Positions 17,041 to 25,722 of a stretch of DNA of 41,967 nucleotides are shown here, in pieces. Origin of the DNA: Paludibacteraceae bacterium (GTDB taxonomy: Bacteria > Bacteroidota > Bacteroidia > Bacteroidales > Paludibacteraceae); NCBI GenBank assembly GCA_905234835.1, contig CAJOIZ010000021.1:1-41967 (forward strand), written 5' to 3'. How positions within the stretch are numbered: position 1 is the first letter of the stretch; every line of letters begins with the position of its first letter. A program made the position numbers and the translations under genes. A model generated the notes under the pieces. That model did no database searches. It saw only the letters and a list, made by a program, of their open reading frames with translations, and was not told the origin of the DNA.

Positions 17041-20000
17041 TGTGCAACGATATTTCCCAAACGATCAACTTTAATAGGAATACAAATTTCTTTTATAAGT
17101 GATTCTTCCGCACAAATACGGGATATCTTATTCAATTGAGTGTATTCTACTTTATTGATAATAGGAGATGCAACTGCAACAGGAATAAAATATGCATCCG
17201 TATCACTTGACGAAACAAACTTATATATCCTTGATCTCTCCATTTCAGATGTATTATCTGCTTTGGGCACATAAACCAAGTCTCCCGGAGAAAGGATGAA
17301 ATTTAATTTTGCATCCTCGGCTACAAGATTTTCGTCATGTATCCATTTGTCTAACCATGTGCGCCATTCTTTCTTCCCTTGTTTCTGACAATCCACAGCA
17401 GTTTTGAACGGTATAGTAACAAAAGAGCGTTTTTCTGAACCATCTTCCATCTTTGTAGAATAAACAGCGAAGAACAGGTTGGTTCCCTTATCTGCCTCAA
17501 CGAACTTTTTGCTCTTTGCACCTATTTGACCAACAGCAAATTTCTCTGCTTTCTCGTACGTGCGCACCTTAAATATGGGTTTATGGGGTACACCGTTATT
17601 GAGAGCCTGAATGTCTGCATTCATTTTCTCAATACCATCCGGAGAGAACGCTAATTTCGAGTCGTTATTGCAACGCTCTAAATGTGCCAAGAGAATCTTC
17701 TGGATAGCTTCCGAAGTTACTTTATTACGGATGTAATCTTCTGTAAAGGAATCATCCAAGGCCGTTCTTACCGCATAGTAATGGTCGTTTGTATCCTTGG
17801 TATAATAGTAAACTTCAATACGTTTTAGATTCACATCTGCCCAAACATCCGGCTCAGAGGCAAAGTATTGTTTGATTTGCTTTTCGTTTTTGCCTTCCTG
17901 CAACAATTCCTTCAGTTTTGCACGCAAATCTTTCTCTACAATATCTTCTACGTGCTGTAGCGCGTATGTTAGATTTACATATTTCTTTTTACGCAGGTTG
18001 ACTTCTCCAAAAACAGTTGCTTTGTGTAATGACTTACGAATTGACCAGTTTTCGCCTTTCTTTTGTGGATCTCTTTTCTTTTTAAGTTTGCCGGTTTCTT
18101 CATCTTTTACAAAATGAACGAAATGGTTATTGCTCTTATTGATAACACGCAGATTTTGTTTGAAGCTGACCACTATATTTTCCAGCGTTTCTTGCACATC
18201 CTTCTGGAAACCGTCATAAGGAGCGATAAAATCTGTAAATTTATAATGCTCTTTACCATCTGCGCTTCTCCATACTTCACGTTTGCGCAGTAATGTTTGC
18301 AGGTCATAACGTGCTTTTTCATCTTTATCTAAGGCGGATTCGTTACTCAATAATGCAACATGATTGCGCGTAGTAAAGGCAATAACTATAGCATCCATAG
18401 CATGGTGGCGATGATCAATACGTTTTTTCTCAAATCCTTGTTTGAGTTCTAAAGGAACATTCGGGATAATATGGCCGTTTGCCGTTTTGGCAGTAAAAAC
18501 CGTAGTGTTTTGTATCTGATTCAGTCTCTCAAAACGCGGAAGAATTATCTTATTCCACACATCATTTATACCCCAGTCTTTCTTCAGACGCGTAGTTGTC
18601 GTTCCGTTGCAAACAATCAGATTTTTGCTAACTGCTTCCGGCTCATATTCCGTATTGCTAATTTTCTCGCGAACAATATTGCTGAGTAACTGCATCATCA
18701 GTCGGCTAATGTAGCGGCTATCATTCATTTGTCGAGCGACAAACTTCTCAGGAATTTCATCCAACATCAGTTTTTCTTGCTTGCGAGGATCTCCGGCAAA
18801 ATTCTTTTTTATAGTATCTTCATACGCTTGTAGAGACAAAATTTGTACCACTTTTCCTCCTGACAAAGTGATTTTCTCCCCACCACATTGAGTAATAAAC
18901 TCATGTCCCAACATTCGATCTTTACGTGCATTTACTTCTGCCTCACAAATAACCTTGTTGGACATCGAATCGTCAAAGAAGCGCGATTGAGGAATGACAT
19001 GCTCAATCTGGTATGCCGGAGTAAAGAGTTTAGCTAATGGAATAATTTCACCTGTGTATGGTGAAACATACTTCTGATCAAGCCACAAACGGTATTTCTT
19101 AATATCCTGTAACGATGGCTGTTTGAGAGACGATAACTCATTGATAATACGCTGTGTATCATCATCCGGTTTATTAGCAGACAAAACACCATCTTCATAG
19201 ATGCGGAATAGTTCTTGCTGGCTCGGAGAATAAGCATGAACTCCTTCTACATCCATCTCTGGATTCATAAATTCCTGCAAAAGTAATTTAGCACGCAAAT
19301 TTGCTTTCTCATTCTCCTGCTGGCGTAGCATGGTTTTCTTACGTTGCTCTGCATTTTGCTTAAGGTCACGACCTAATTCAATATGTATTTCATCAATTTG
19401 ACCTTCTTGTTTCCAAATATCACGAACCGTTCTTAGGCTTTCCATGACGACTTGCTCCACAATGGGGTTATTGAGCGAGTGTAAACGGAATGATTGAAGA
19501 TACTTGTCAATATCTTCCGGCTTCTCCCATTTGGTATCGTTCTTGCGCACATCGTAAACCACATACTCTGCAAGCCACAATGGAAGTCCTTGAAAATCTT
19601 TTACATCATTCATTGTGTCTAATTTCTCGCGAACACGCTCACTAACCGAATCATCCACTTCTCCCGTTAAAATATGCTCAATACGAGATTTTGTTTGAGC
19701 ATCTATCGCTTCTTCGCTCCAATACTCTCCGCAACGCATTAAGTTCAGCAGTTTGCGCGTAGCCTTTTCGCTATAGGCTCCGTAGTCGGCGGCAAAAGGT
19801 TTCTGTTTGCCCAATTTCTCTACAATCACATCAGACAGAAGGTTTGTCTCTGCATAATGTTTGAGAGCCGCAAGCAGTTGAGACTTGTCAGAAACAGAGT
19901 ACAATATATGCCATATATGTTCTATTTCGGAAGTTGAGACTTCTCCACCTGCCTCTTTTAGAACGGCTGTTATAGTGGATGTTACAGGGGCTGCCGGATA

Positions 20001-21524
20001 TTTCTTATCATTTTCAGATACATAATTCCATGACAAGCCTTTAATCTTATTTTTACCGACTAATTGCGTTAAAAGAGATTTTTCTGAAACCTCTTTTTGT
20101 GTTAGCAGCCAAGAGATTAAATCCGCTTTGTTAGCAATAAGTTCTGCGGTACAATCTTCTTTGCCTATTCCGTTGGCAGCCTCTCTATAGATATGTAAGT
20201 TTTCAACAAACTGCCATAAACGGAACTCTTCATAAATAGGATGAGATTTTGAGATACACTTCAAGTATTGTCTTTGCCATTTACCATCTTCATCCTTATA
20301 TACATGATACTCGTATGGACATTCGTTAATTAATGACTTTTTACTTTTAAGCGGGCGTTGGTAGAAGATAATATCATTTAGCAGCAAATACGTAAAATCC
20401 TTGCCTGCAATACTATTCCTATAAGCTTCATTCTGCGGATAAAGCGCATGAATACACTCATCATACAAATCTCCATTTTGCAATTCGGGAATAAACTGCT
20501 TTTGAGTATCAAGGATGCGTTTTAACTCGTCCTTATAGTATTTTCGATCAACGACACGTACTAACTGACCGATAATCTTTTGATCCGGATTTTGTAGCAA
20601 TGCATCGTAGATAAATTCTCCGACGGTTTTGTGGCTTGCATCAATATCGTGTTGGGTCTTTAGTTTTAAAAGTCCCCAATCATCATCTGCCGGTGCTCTA
20701 AATGTTCTTCTGATTTTACCATCTTTATATATTGCATCTGTTCCATCGGAATTAAGAGTGGTTGAAACAATGAAGTTTTTAGTTTTACCTTCCCAATCTA
20801 AAGGATATTTGCTTTCTTTGGTAAAAATCCATCCATTTTCAAGACATACTTCATATACCGATTTTCCTTTTGACTTTTCGCCGGTATCGCGAACAGAAAT
20901 AACTTTTTGTGTTATGAATTCTTGACGTTTATTCTCTTTCTGCTCTTCTTCCTCTCCGCGGGCTTGATTATAACCGCGTTTTTGATTAAATTGGTGAAGA
21001 ATCCAGGCTAATTCCTGCTTACTAATAGGCTGAGTTAATGCTTTTTTACGCAGATAATAAATCGTCCAATCGTATGCAATCCTCTTTCCGTTTTCTAACA
21101 ATTCCGGATGAATAGCATTAAAATCAGTTACCATTTCTGAAAATGCCTTGAAAAACAAGAACACATACTTTCCCCCATCAATTTTCCATGCCAGTTTAGG
21201 CTCTGCTCCCTTATTCAATTGTCCGTATCGGTTTAATTCTGACACGTAATGCATTGGAAGAAAACCAAGAATAGACAAAACTCGGTTTAAGCGTTCTCTT
21301 CTCAGTGCATGACGTTCATACAAACGTCTTGCACCTCGAGCAGCAGTACGAGTTGCCGTTTGAGAGATGGAATTACCGCTTTCAAAATCTCCCATCAACT
21401 TTGCGTCCATAGGGATAATGCGACTACCTGCATGTGAAATGTTTTTTCGATTGTTTTCTTTATTCACTACAGCCCAACCAATACTATTGGTACCCAAATC
21501 CAAACCGAGAATTTTCTTTTTCAT
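17037..21524 (-). CDS. cas9: CRISPR effector endonuclease Cas9 (type II-C)
   Basis: A 1495-residue RNA-guided double-strand DNA nuclease. RuvC-I is KKILGLDLGTNSIGWAVV with catalytic Asp9. The Arg-rich bridge helix follows (TRTAARGARRLYERHALRRE, residues ~57-76). RuvC-II is IDEIHIELGRD with Glu716. The HNH domain contains YQIEHVIPQSRFFDDSMSNK with catalytic His842. RuvC-III is RIDHRHHAMDAIV with His1041 and Asp1044. All nuclease residues are present. The length is at the large end for II-C and similar to other Bacteroidota Cas9s. No csn2 or cas4 is nearby, so the subtype call is II-C. The gene is visibly more AT-rich than the flanking housekeeping genes, consistent with transfer. Confidence 0.97.
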   Translation of the reverse strand: MKKKILGLDLGTNSIGWAVVNKENNRKNISHAGSRIIPMDAKLMGDFESGNSISQTATRTAARGARRLYERHALRRERLNRVLSILGFLPMHYVSELNRYGQLNKGAEPKLAWKIDGGKYVFLFFKAFSEMVTDFNAIHPELLENGKRIAYDWTIYYLRKKALTQPISKQELAWILHQFNQKRGYNQARGEEEEQKENKRQEFITQKVISVRDTGEKSKGKSVYEVCLENGWIFTKESKYPLDWEGKTKNFIVSTTLNSDGTDAIYKDGKIRRTFRAPADDDWGLLKLKTQHDIDASHKTVGEFIYDALLQNPDQKIIGQLVRVVDRKYYKDELKRILDTQKQFIPELQNGDLYDECIHALYPQNEAYRNSIAGKDFTYLLLNDIIFYQRPLKSKKSLINECPYEYHVYKDEDGKWQRQYLKCISKSHPIYEEFRLWQFVENLHIYREAANGIGKEDCTAELIANKADLISWLLTQKEVSEKSLLTQLVGKNKIKGLSWNYVSENDKKYPAAPVTSTITAVLKEAGGEVSTSEIEHIWHILYSVSDKSQLLAALKHYAETNLLSDVIVEKLGKQKPFAADYGAYSEKATRKLLNLMRCGEYWSEEAIDAQTKSRIEHILTGEVDDSVSERVREKLDTMNDVKDFQGLPLWLAEYVVYDVRKNDTKWEKPEDIDKYLQSFRLHSLNNPIVEQVVMESLRTVRDIWKQEGQIDEIHIELGRDLKQNAEQRKKTMLRQQENEKANLRAKLLLQEFMNPEMDVEGVHAYSPSQQELFRIYEDGVLSANKPDDDTQRIINELSSLKQPSLQDIKKYRLWLDQKYVSPYTGEIIPLAKLFTPAYQIEHVIPQSRFFDDSMSNKVICEAEVNARKDRMLGHEFITQCGGEKITLSGGKVVQILSLQAYEDTIKKNFAGDPRKQEKLMLDEIPEKFVARQMNDSRYISRLMMQLLSNIVREKISNTEYEPEAVSKNLIVCNGTTTTRLKKDWGINDVWNKIILPRFERLNQIQNTTVFTAKTANGHIIPNVPLELKQGFEKKRIDHRHHAMDAIVIAFTTRNHVALLSNESALDKDEKARYDLQTLLRKREVWRSADGKEHYKFTDFIAPYDGFQKDVQETLENIVVSFKQNLRVINKSNNHFVHFVKDEETGKLKKKRDPQKKGENWSIRKSLHKATVFGEVNLRKKKYVNLTYALQHVEDIVEKDLRAKLKELLQEGKNEKQIKQYFASEPDVWADVNLKRIEVYYYTKDTNDHYYAVRTALDDSFTEDYIRNKVTSEAIQKILLAHLERCNNDSKLAFSPDGIEKMNADIQALNNGVPHKPIFKVRTYEKAEKFAVGQIGAKSKKFVEADKGTNLFFAVYSTKMEDGSEKRSFVTIPFKTAVDCQKQGKKEWRTWLDKWIHDENLVAEDAKLNFILSPGDLVYVPKADNTSEMERSRIYKFVSSSDTDAYFIPVAVASPIINKVEYTQLNKISRICAEESLIKEICIPIKVDRLGNIVAQ

Positions 21525-21583
21525 GACACTATCTCTTTATTTTTCTAAATACACACTTTATTTTCGACCCGAAAAGACGGCTA

Positions 21584-21591
21584 CAAAGATA
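21584..21591 (-). promoter_or_regulatory. Promoter -7 box for cas9-cas1
   Basis: TATCTTTG on the minus strand preceded by AAAAAAAGCAG, about 60 bp upstream of the cas9 ATG. The stretch from 21592 to about 21899 is AT-rich and I see no gene in it. Confidence 0.65.
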
Positions 21592-21899
21592 CTGCTTTTT
21601 TTGCATTAATGCAAATAACTGAGAAGAAAAATGCAAAATTTGTTTGTTTGGTGGCATATCAACATATATAATGTCTGAATTTCTATTGTTCACTTCAATT
21701 ATTAGCAGGACTTTTGCTGCGGATTTGTTTCTATTGTGTGATAATTTTATCACATTACAGAAATAAAACGAACATATATGACCTACCAATCGTTTTATAT
21801 TCAGTGGCATCATTTGGCTTGTTTTTCTACAACCCGGACGAGGCGGACGCTTACGTCTATTGCAGACGACTATGCAACCGGCGTATCCAGGGCTTACCG

Positions 21900-22150
21900 T
21901 CAATTCTGTACAACCCGCACAAGGCGAACACTGCGACCGAGGTAACGGCAACTACCGTACTGCGGACCGAGGCGTGACGTGTGAAAGTAGAGTTTGTACG
22001 TTCGGTCTGAGCCGTCCTGCGTGGAAGACCAATATGTGCCGTACGAACCATCATCGCCCGTCCGATAGCCCGCAGCGGGCAGGAACACCGCGCCGGCATC
22101 CTCCATCTTCTGCCACTGCTCTTCCGTATAGGTGTTGTCCGAGAAACGGT
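21900..22150 (-). pseudogene. C-terminal remnant of a DUF1566/FISUMP-like surface protein
   Basis: About 80 codons on the minus strand read as a good protein end: FSDNTYTEEQWQKMEDAGAV, then FLPAAGYRTGDD, YGTYWSSTQDGSDRTYKLYF and RSVRLVRVVQN followed by a stop. The pattern (GAVFLPAAGYR ... YWSST ... SVRLV) is typical of the C-terminal domain of many Bacteroidales and Fibrobacter surface proteins. Upstream the frame runs straight into an 11-bp tandem array that cannot be coding, so the rest of the gene is gone. Probably a dead fragment; the exact family name is from memory. Confidence 0.65.
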
Positions 22151-22171
22151 CACATTCGCTGCACGTGCAAT

Positions 22172-22270
22172 ACAGTGAGGGGATTGTGTGGGGACAGTGA
22201 GGGGATTGTGAGGGTACAGTGTGGGTATTGTGCGGGTACAGTGAGGGTACAGTGAGGGTATTGTGTGGTT
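22172..22270. repeat. 11-bp tandem repeat, 9 units
   Basis: Nine consecutive 11-mers alternating between ACAGTGAGGGT-like and ATTGTGAGGGT-like units. It directly precedes (on the minus strand) the broken surface-protein fragment. Confidence 0.95.
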
Positions 22271-22324
22271 TGCTTACGAACATAATAAAAGCTGTATAAA
22301 GTCTGTATAAAAACTTAGTGAAAA

Positions 22325-22390
22325 CATAATAATCACATAATAATAACATAATAATCACATAATAATTTCATAATAATTTCATAATCTCTC
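22325..22390. repeat. 11-bp tandem repeat, 6 units
   Basis: Units CATAATAATCA, CATAATAATAA, CATAATAATCA, CATAATAATTT twice, then CATAATCTCTC. Very AT-rich and unrelated in sequence to the GT-rich array 54 bp away. Confidence 0.95.
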
Positions 22391-22415
22391 TTGCTTGTTG
22401 CCGGCTACATACAAA

Positions 22416-22445
22416 AGAGCGCAAAAGATTGACCCTTTGCGCTCT
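22416..22445 (-). terminator. Terminator downstream of ferritin
   Basis: Perfect 10-bp stem AGAGCGCAAA/TTTGCGCTCT with a 10-nt loop, followed on the minus strand by TTTTG. It lies 95 bp past the ferritin stop. Confidence 0.7.
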
Positions 22446-22470
22446 AATTGCTTTTGAAAGATGCGTTATT

Positions 22471-22545
22471 CTTACGCTGCTACCTATGCCGCTACTTACG
22501 CTGCCTTATGCTGCTACTTATGCTGCCTTATGCTGCTACTTATGC
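22471..22545. repeat. 22-bp (10+12) tandem repeat at the ferritin 3' end
   Basis: Alternating ACTTATGCTGC and CTTATGCTGCT units. The motif TTATG recurs at spacings of 10 and 12 bp, averaging 11. The array runs up to and over the ferritin stop codon. Confidence 0.85.
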
Positions 22546-23061
22546 TTTTGCAGCGAGAGGTGACGGCGTGGTATAGACACGGGCTGCAAGTTCCTGGTCC
22601 AAAATATAGAGACCGTAGCCATTACCGTCTAACATCTTGAGCTTGTTGATAATCTCTACAGCATTCTCCTCTTCTTCCACCTGCTCGTCGATGAACCATT
22701 GGAGACGGCTCTGGGCTGCATAATCCTTCTCCTCAACAGCAATGTGCATAAGGTTGTTGATAAGCGACGTAACGTGCTGTTCGTGCTCATAGGTATGCTC
22801 GAAAGCCGCTAACGGTGAAGCCCATTCGGTTTCCACTGCGTCAATAGCCTTGAGCAGTACACGTCCGCCCCTGCTGATGAGATAATTGTAGAAAATCTGC
22901 GCGTGGTCCTGCTCCTCTTTGAACTGGATAGCGAACCAGTTAGCCATACCGGCATAACCTTTGTCCTGACAATAAGCGGACATACTGAGATAGAGATATG
23001 CCGACCACATCTCGGCATTGATTTGGGCGTTAATAGCGTCCTCTAAACGTTTGGAAATCAT
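22540..23061 (-). CDS. ftnA: Ferritin (non-heme, FtnA-like)
   Basis: A 173-residue iron-storage protein that forms a 24-mer shell and oxidises Fe(II). The four-helix bundle has the expected ferroxidase residues: Glu17 in INAEMWSAYLY, the Glu/His set in FKEEQDHAQIFYNYL (~48-62), and EEKDYAAQSRLQWFIDEQVEEE with Glu and Gln ligands. No heme-binding Met is evident, so this is not a bacterioferritin. The gene stands alone between the CRISPR region and murG, with its own promoter and terminator. In many relatives murC would be expected after murG, so ferritin marks a break in the dcw cluster. Confidence 0.95.
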   Translation of the reverse strand: MISKRLEDAINAQINAEMWSAYLYLSMSAYCQDKGYAGMANWFAIQFKEEQDHAQIFYNYLISRGGRVLLKAIDAVETEWASPLAAFEHTYEHEQHVTSLINNLMHIAVEEKDYAAQSRLQWFIDEQVEEEENAVEIINKLKMLDGNGYGLYILDQELAARVYTTPSPLAAKA

Positions 23062-23099
23062 AATTGTTTGTTTTAGGTTTGTTTACAAACTCAACGGCA

Positions 23100-23107
23100 C
23101 AAAAGTA
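23100..23107 (-). promoter_or_regulatory. Promoter -7 box for ferritin
   Basis: TACTTTTG on the minus strand, 39 bp before the ATG. AT-rich sequence with TGCAAATAAT motifs lies just upstream. Confidence 0.6.
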
Positions 23108-23144
23108 TTGATTATTTGCAAATCATGCAAATAATATGCAATAA

Positions 23145-24281
23145 TTAGTGCTTGGGGACAAGTTTGATAACTTCTTCGGCGATACGGCGAGCCGAGTCGG
23201 GCTGGGCGAGAGTGAGGATGTTCTTCCTCAATGCGGCGCACTGGTCTTTGTTCTCCAGCAGGCGCAGGGCAGTGGGTACCAGCCGTAAGGGTGCGTCCGC
23301 GTCCTTGACCAGTAAGGCGGCATTCTGACTGACAAGCGCCATTGCGTTGTGGGTCTGGTGGTCCTCCGCCACATTAGGCGACGGAACCAAGACAGAGGCC
23401 TTACCCAAGAGGCACAGTTCGGATATGGACGAAGCACCGGCACGCGAGATGACCACATCGGCAAGAGCGTAGGCATCGGGCATGTTGTTCAGGAAAGCCG
23501 TCACGACTAAACGGCTATGTATGGCTGCATCTGCGTTCTGACCGGACGCGAGACTGCGTGCTTGTTCGGCACACTTGTCGTAATAGGTCTTGCCCGTCTG
23601 CCAGACAATCTGTATGCCGGCATCAAGAAGCCGAGGGAGTTCCTGCAAGATGCTCTCGTTGATAGTTCTTGCTCCGAGGCTGCCGCCGATAATGAGCAGA
23701 GTGGGGCGGTCAGTTGTGAAGCTGACTCCGAACTTATCGTTGAAGAACGTGCATGCGGCTTCGGGCGAACCCTGCGTGAGGTTGGCACGGACGGGGTTGC
23801 CGGTGAGGATAATCTTGTCCTCCGGGAAGAAACGCTCCATGTGCGGATAGGCGACACAGATCTTGGCGGCATCGTTGCGCAGGAGTTTGTTGGTAACCCC
23901 TGCAAAGCCGTTCTGCTCCTGCAAGAGGACAGGTATATGCGCCCACGCTGCGGCTTTCATAGCCGCTCCGCTGGCATAGCCGCCCACGCCAATAGCGACA
24001 TCGGGACGGAACTCGCGCACAATCTTCTTTGCCTGCCGGAGTGAGCGTGCGAGGTCAATAAGGACCGAGACGTTCTTCCACGGCTGCGAGCGGTTGAATC
24101 CGCGTATGGGCAGACCGACAATCTTGTACCCCGCTTCGGGTACGCGCTCCATTTCCATACGTCCAAGAGCTCCGACAAAGAGGATGTCGGCATCCTTGTC
24201 CAGTTCACACAAAGCGTTGGCTATACTGACTGCGGGGAAGATGTGTCCGCCTGTTCCGCCGCCGGAAATGAGATATTTCAT
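23145..24281 (-). CDS. murG: UDP-GlcNAc:lipid I N-acetylglucosaminyltransferase MurG
   Basis: A 378-residue peripheral membrane GT-B enzyme that turns lipid I into lipid II. The N-terminal glycine loop is SGGGTGGHIFPAVSIA (residues 6-21). The second-domain signature includes LLIIGGSLGARTINESI and the UDP-GlcNAc site VVISRAGASSISELCLLG. Length and start (MKYLISGGGTGGH) are normal. It is the last dcw gene in this block. A 139-bp stretch of 7-bp repeats separates it from ftsW, so it may not be tightly co-transcribed with ftsW. Confidence 0.96.
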   Translation of the reverse strand: MKYLISGGGTGGHIFPAVSIANALCELDKDADILFVGALGRMEMERVPEAGYKIVGLPIRGFNRSQPWKNVSVLIDLARSLRQAKKIVREFRPDVAIGVGGYASGAAMKAAAWAHIPVLLQEQNGFAGVTNKLLRNDAAKICVAYPHMERFFPEDKIILTGNPVRANLTQGSPEAACTFFNDKFGVSFTTDRPTLLIIGGSLGARTINESILQELPRLLDAGIQIVWQTGKTYYDKCAEQARSLASGQNADAAIHSRLVVTAFLNNMPDAYALADVVISRAGASSISELCLLGKASVLVPSPNVAEDHQTHNAMALVSQNAALLVKDADAPLRLVPTALRLLENKDQCAALRKNILTLAQPDSARRIAEEVIKLVPKH

Positions 24282-24287
24282 AGTTGA

Positions 24288-24420
24288 GAGTTGATAATTG
24301 ATAATTAGTTTGGAGTTGAAAGTTGATAGTTGAGAGAAGTTTATAGTTTATAGTTGAGGGTTTATAGTTGAGAGTTTAGAGAAGTTGAGAGTTGATAGTT
24401 TATCGTTGATAGTTTATAGT
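24288..24420. repeat. 7-bp degenerate tandem repeat between ftsW and murG
   Basis: Nearly the whole gap is built from heptamers of the type AGTTGAT, AGTTTAT, AGTTGAG and GGTTTAT, with occasional 10-bp units (GAGAAGTTTA). It resembles the heptamer repeats (STRRs) described in cyanobacteria, but the sequence is different. Confidence 0.85.
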
Positions 24421-25701
24421 TTAGACGGTTGGGTCGGGGGAGAGGTTGATTTCGGGGGCATCCTGTTCGCTTTCGACCGCCGAGAGGTGCTCGCGGGCGC
24501 GCATCTCCTCCTGCTCACGGCTGACTCCCATCATAATACCGAAATAGAGGCTGGTGACAATAGCACTCGTTCCACCATGTGAGACAAGCGGCAGCGGCTG
24601 ACCCGTCACAGGTCCCAGACCGACAGAAACAGCCATCGAGACAAACGCCTGACAAGTAATCATCAGCGCAAGCCCCATCACGGTGAGCATTGCCCGCCCA
24701 TCGCCATAGAACTTGGTGGAGGCATAACAGGCACGGAAGAGTATGGCAAGGTAGATGAAAATGAGGAAGACAGCCCCTATAATCCCATACTCCTCCACGA
24801 AGATGGCAAAGATATAGTCCTCATAAGCAAGGGGCAGGTAGTCGCGCTCCTGACTATTGCCGGGACCTACCCCGAGAGGCGTTTTTCTGCCGCGCATGAC
24901 CGCCACTTTCGCCAGTACGCGCTGACGGTTGGTGTCGTTAAGTTTGACCTCCGTTCCGCGGGGCTGTTTCTTTTCCTCCGCGAAGTCATCCACACGCTTG
25001 CACCAGACCGTGATACGCTCCATCAGTCCGGAGGCTTTTCTGCCGGGACGGACATAGATGAACTCGCCGAACAAGTAACCGGCAATACCGGTGGAGACAG
25101 CAATAGCCGCCACGATGAGAATCTTCTTCCACGGCACGCGGGCAAGAATCCACATCAGGAAGACAATACCCGCCAACAAAACAGCAGTGGACATGTTGCT
25201 GACCATAATGGGGAAACAGGTCGCAACCGTCAGTCCGATAGTCCAGAGGAAGTACTTGTGCTTTTCCTCTTCGATCTGCCCTTTGGTGAGCAGGTCCGCC
25301 ACCACGATGAGCAGACCCAGTTTGGCAAGTTCAGCGGGCTGGAACGTGACACCTATCCTAATCCACCGTGCCGCACCATGAGCGGAAACCGCCAATGGGT
25401 TGCCTTTCCATAGGAGTGAATAGACGAGCAGCAATGAAACGCCGAAGATGAGATAGCCGATTGCGGTGACAAGCCGATTGGGAACGAACTGCGTGAGGTA
25501 CGCCAATACGCAGCCCGCAAGCAGAAAACATACCTGCCTGCCCAACGGCCCGATGATGGATTTGTTGTCTTCGTCAAACACGAGGTCGCTCGTTGCGGAA
25601 AAGAGAGCCAGTGCCGCCACGCCAATCAGCATGAAAAAGAGTACCCAGAACGTGCGGTCGATATAAGGCCGTTTTTTTAATATCTCAGAATAAAGCTGCA
25701 T
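24421..25701 (-). CDS. ftsW: Lipid II polymerase / division protein FtsW
   Basis: A 426-residue SEDS-family integral membrane protein with about ten hydrophobic segments. It makes septal glycan strands together with the FtsI-type penicillin-binding protein. Family marks are ARWIRIGVTFQPAELAKLGL (fourth/fifth segment region), the long periplasmic loop with the catalytic-type GVGPGNSQERDYLPLAYEDYIFA, and the last-helix motif PLPLVSHGGTSAIVTSLYFG. Its place between murD and murG is typical for FtsW rather than RodA. The C-terminal tail after residue ~400 is cytoplasmic and acidic. Confidence 0.93.
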   Translation of the reverse strand: MQLYSEILKKRPYIDRTFWVLFFMLIGVAALALFSATSDLVFDEDNKSIIGPLGRQVCFLLAGCVLAYLTQFVPNRLVTAIGYLIFGVSLLLVYSLLWKGNPLAVSAHGAARWIRIGVTFQPAELAKLGLLIVVADLLTKGQIEEEKHKYFLWTIGLTVATCFPIMVSNMSTAVLLAGIVFLMWILARVPWKKILIVAAIAVSTGIAGYLFGEFIYVRPGRKASGLMERITVWCKRVDDFAEEKKQPRGTEVKLNDTNRQRVLAKVAVMRGRKTPLGVGPGNSQERDYLPLAYEDYIFAIFVEEYGIIGAVFLIFIYLAILFRACYASTKFYGDGRAMLTVMGLALMITCQAFVSMAVSVGLGPVTGQPLPLVSHGGTSAIVTSLYFGIMMGVSREQEEMRAREHLSAVESEQDAPEINLSPDPTV

Positions 25702-25722
25702 AATTCGCGATACATTAACAGG

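Noticed and set aside
21529..21951. 140-codon frame upstream of cas9
   Set aside because: Runs over the cas9 promoter and the pseudogene fragment in another frame; Cys/Arg-rich, no family likeness.
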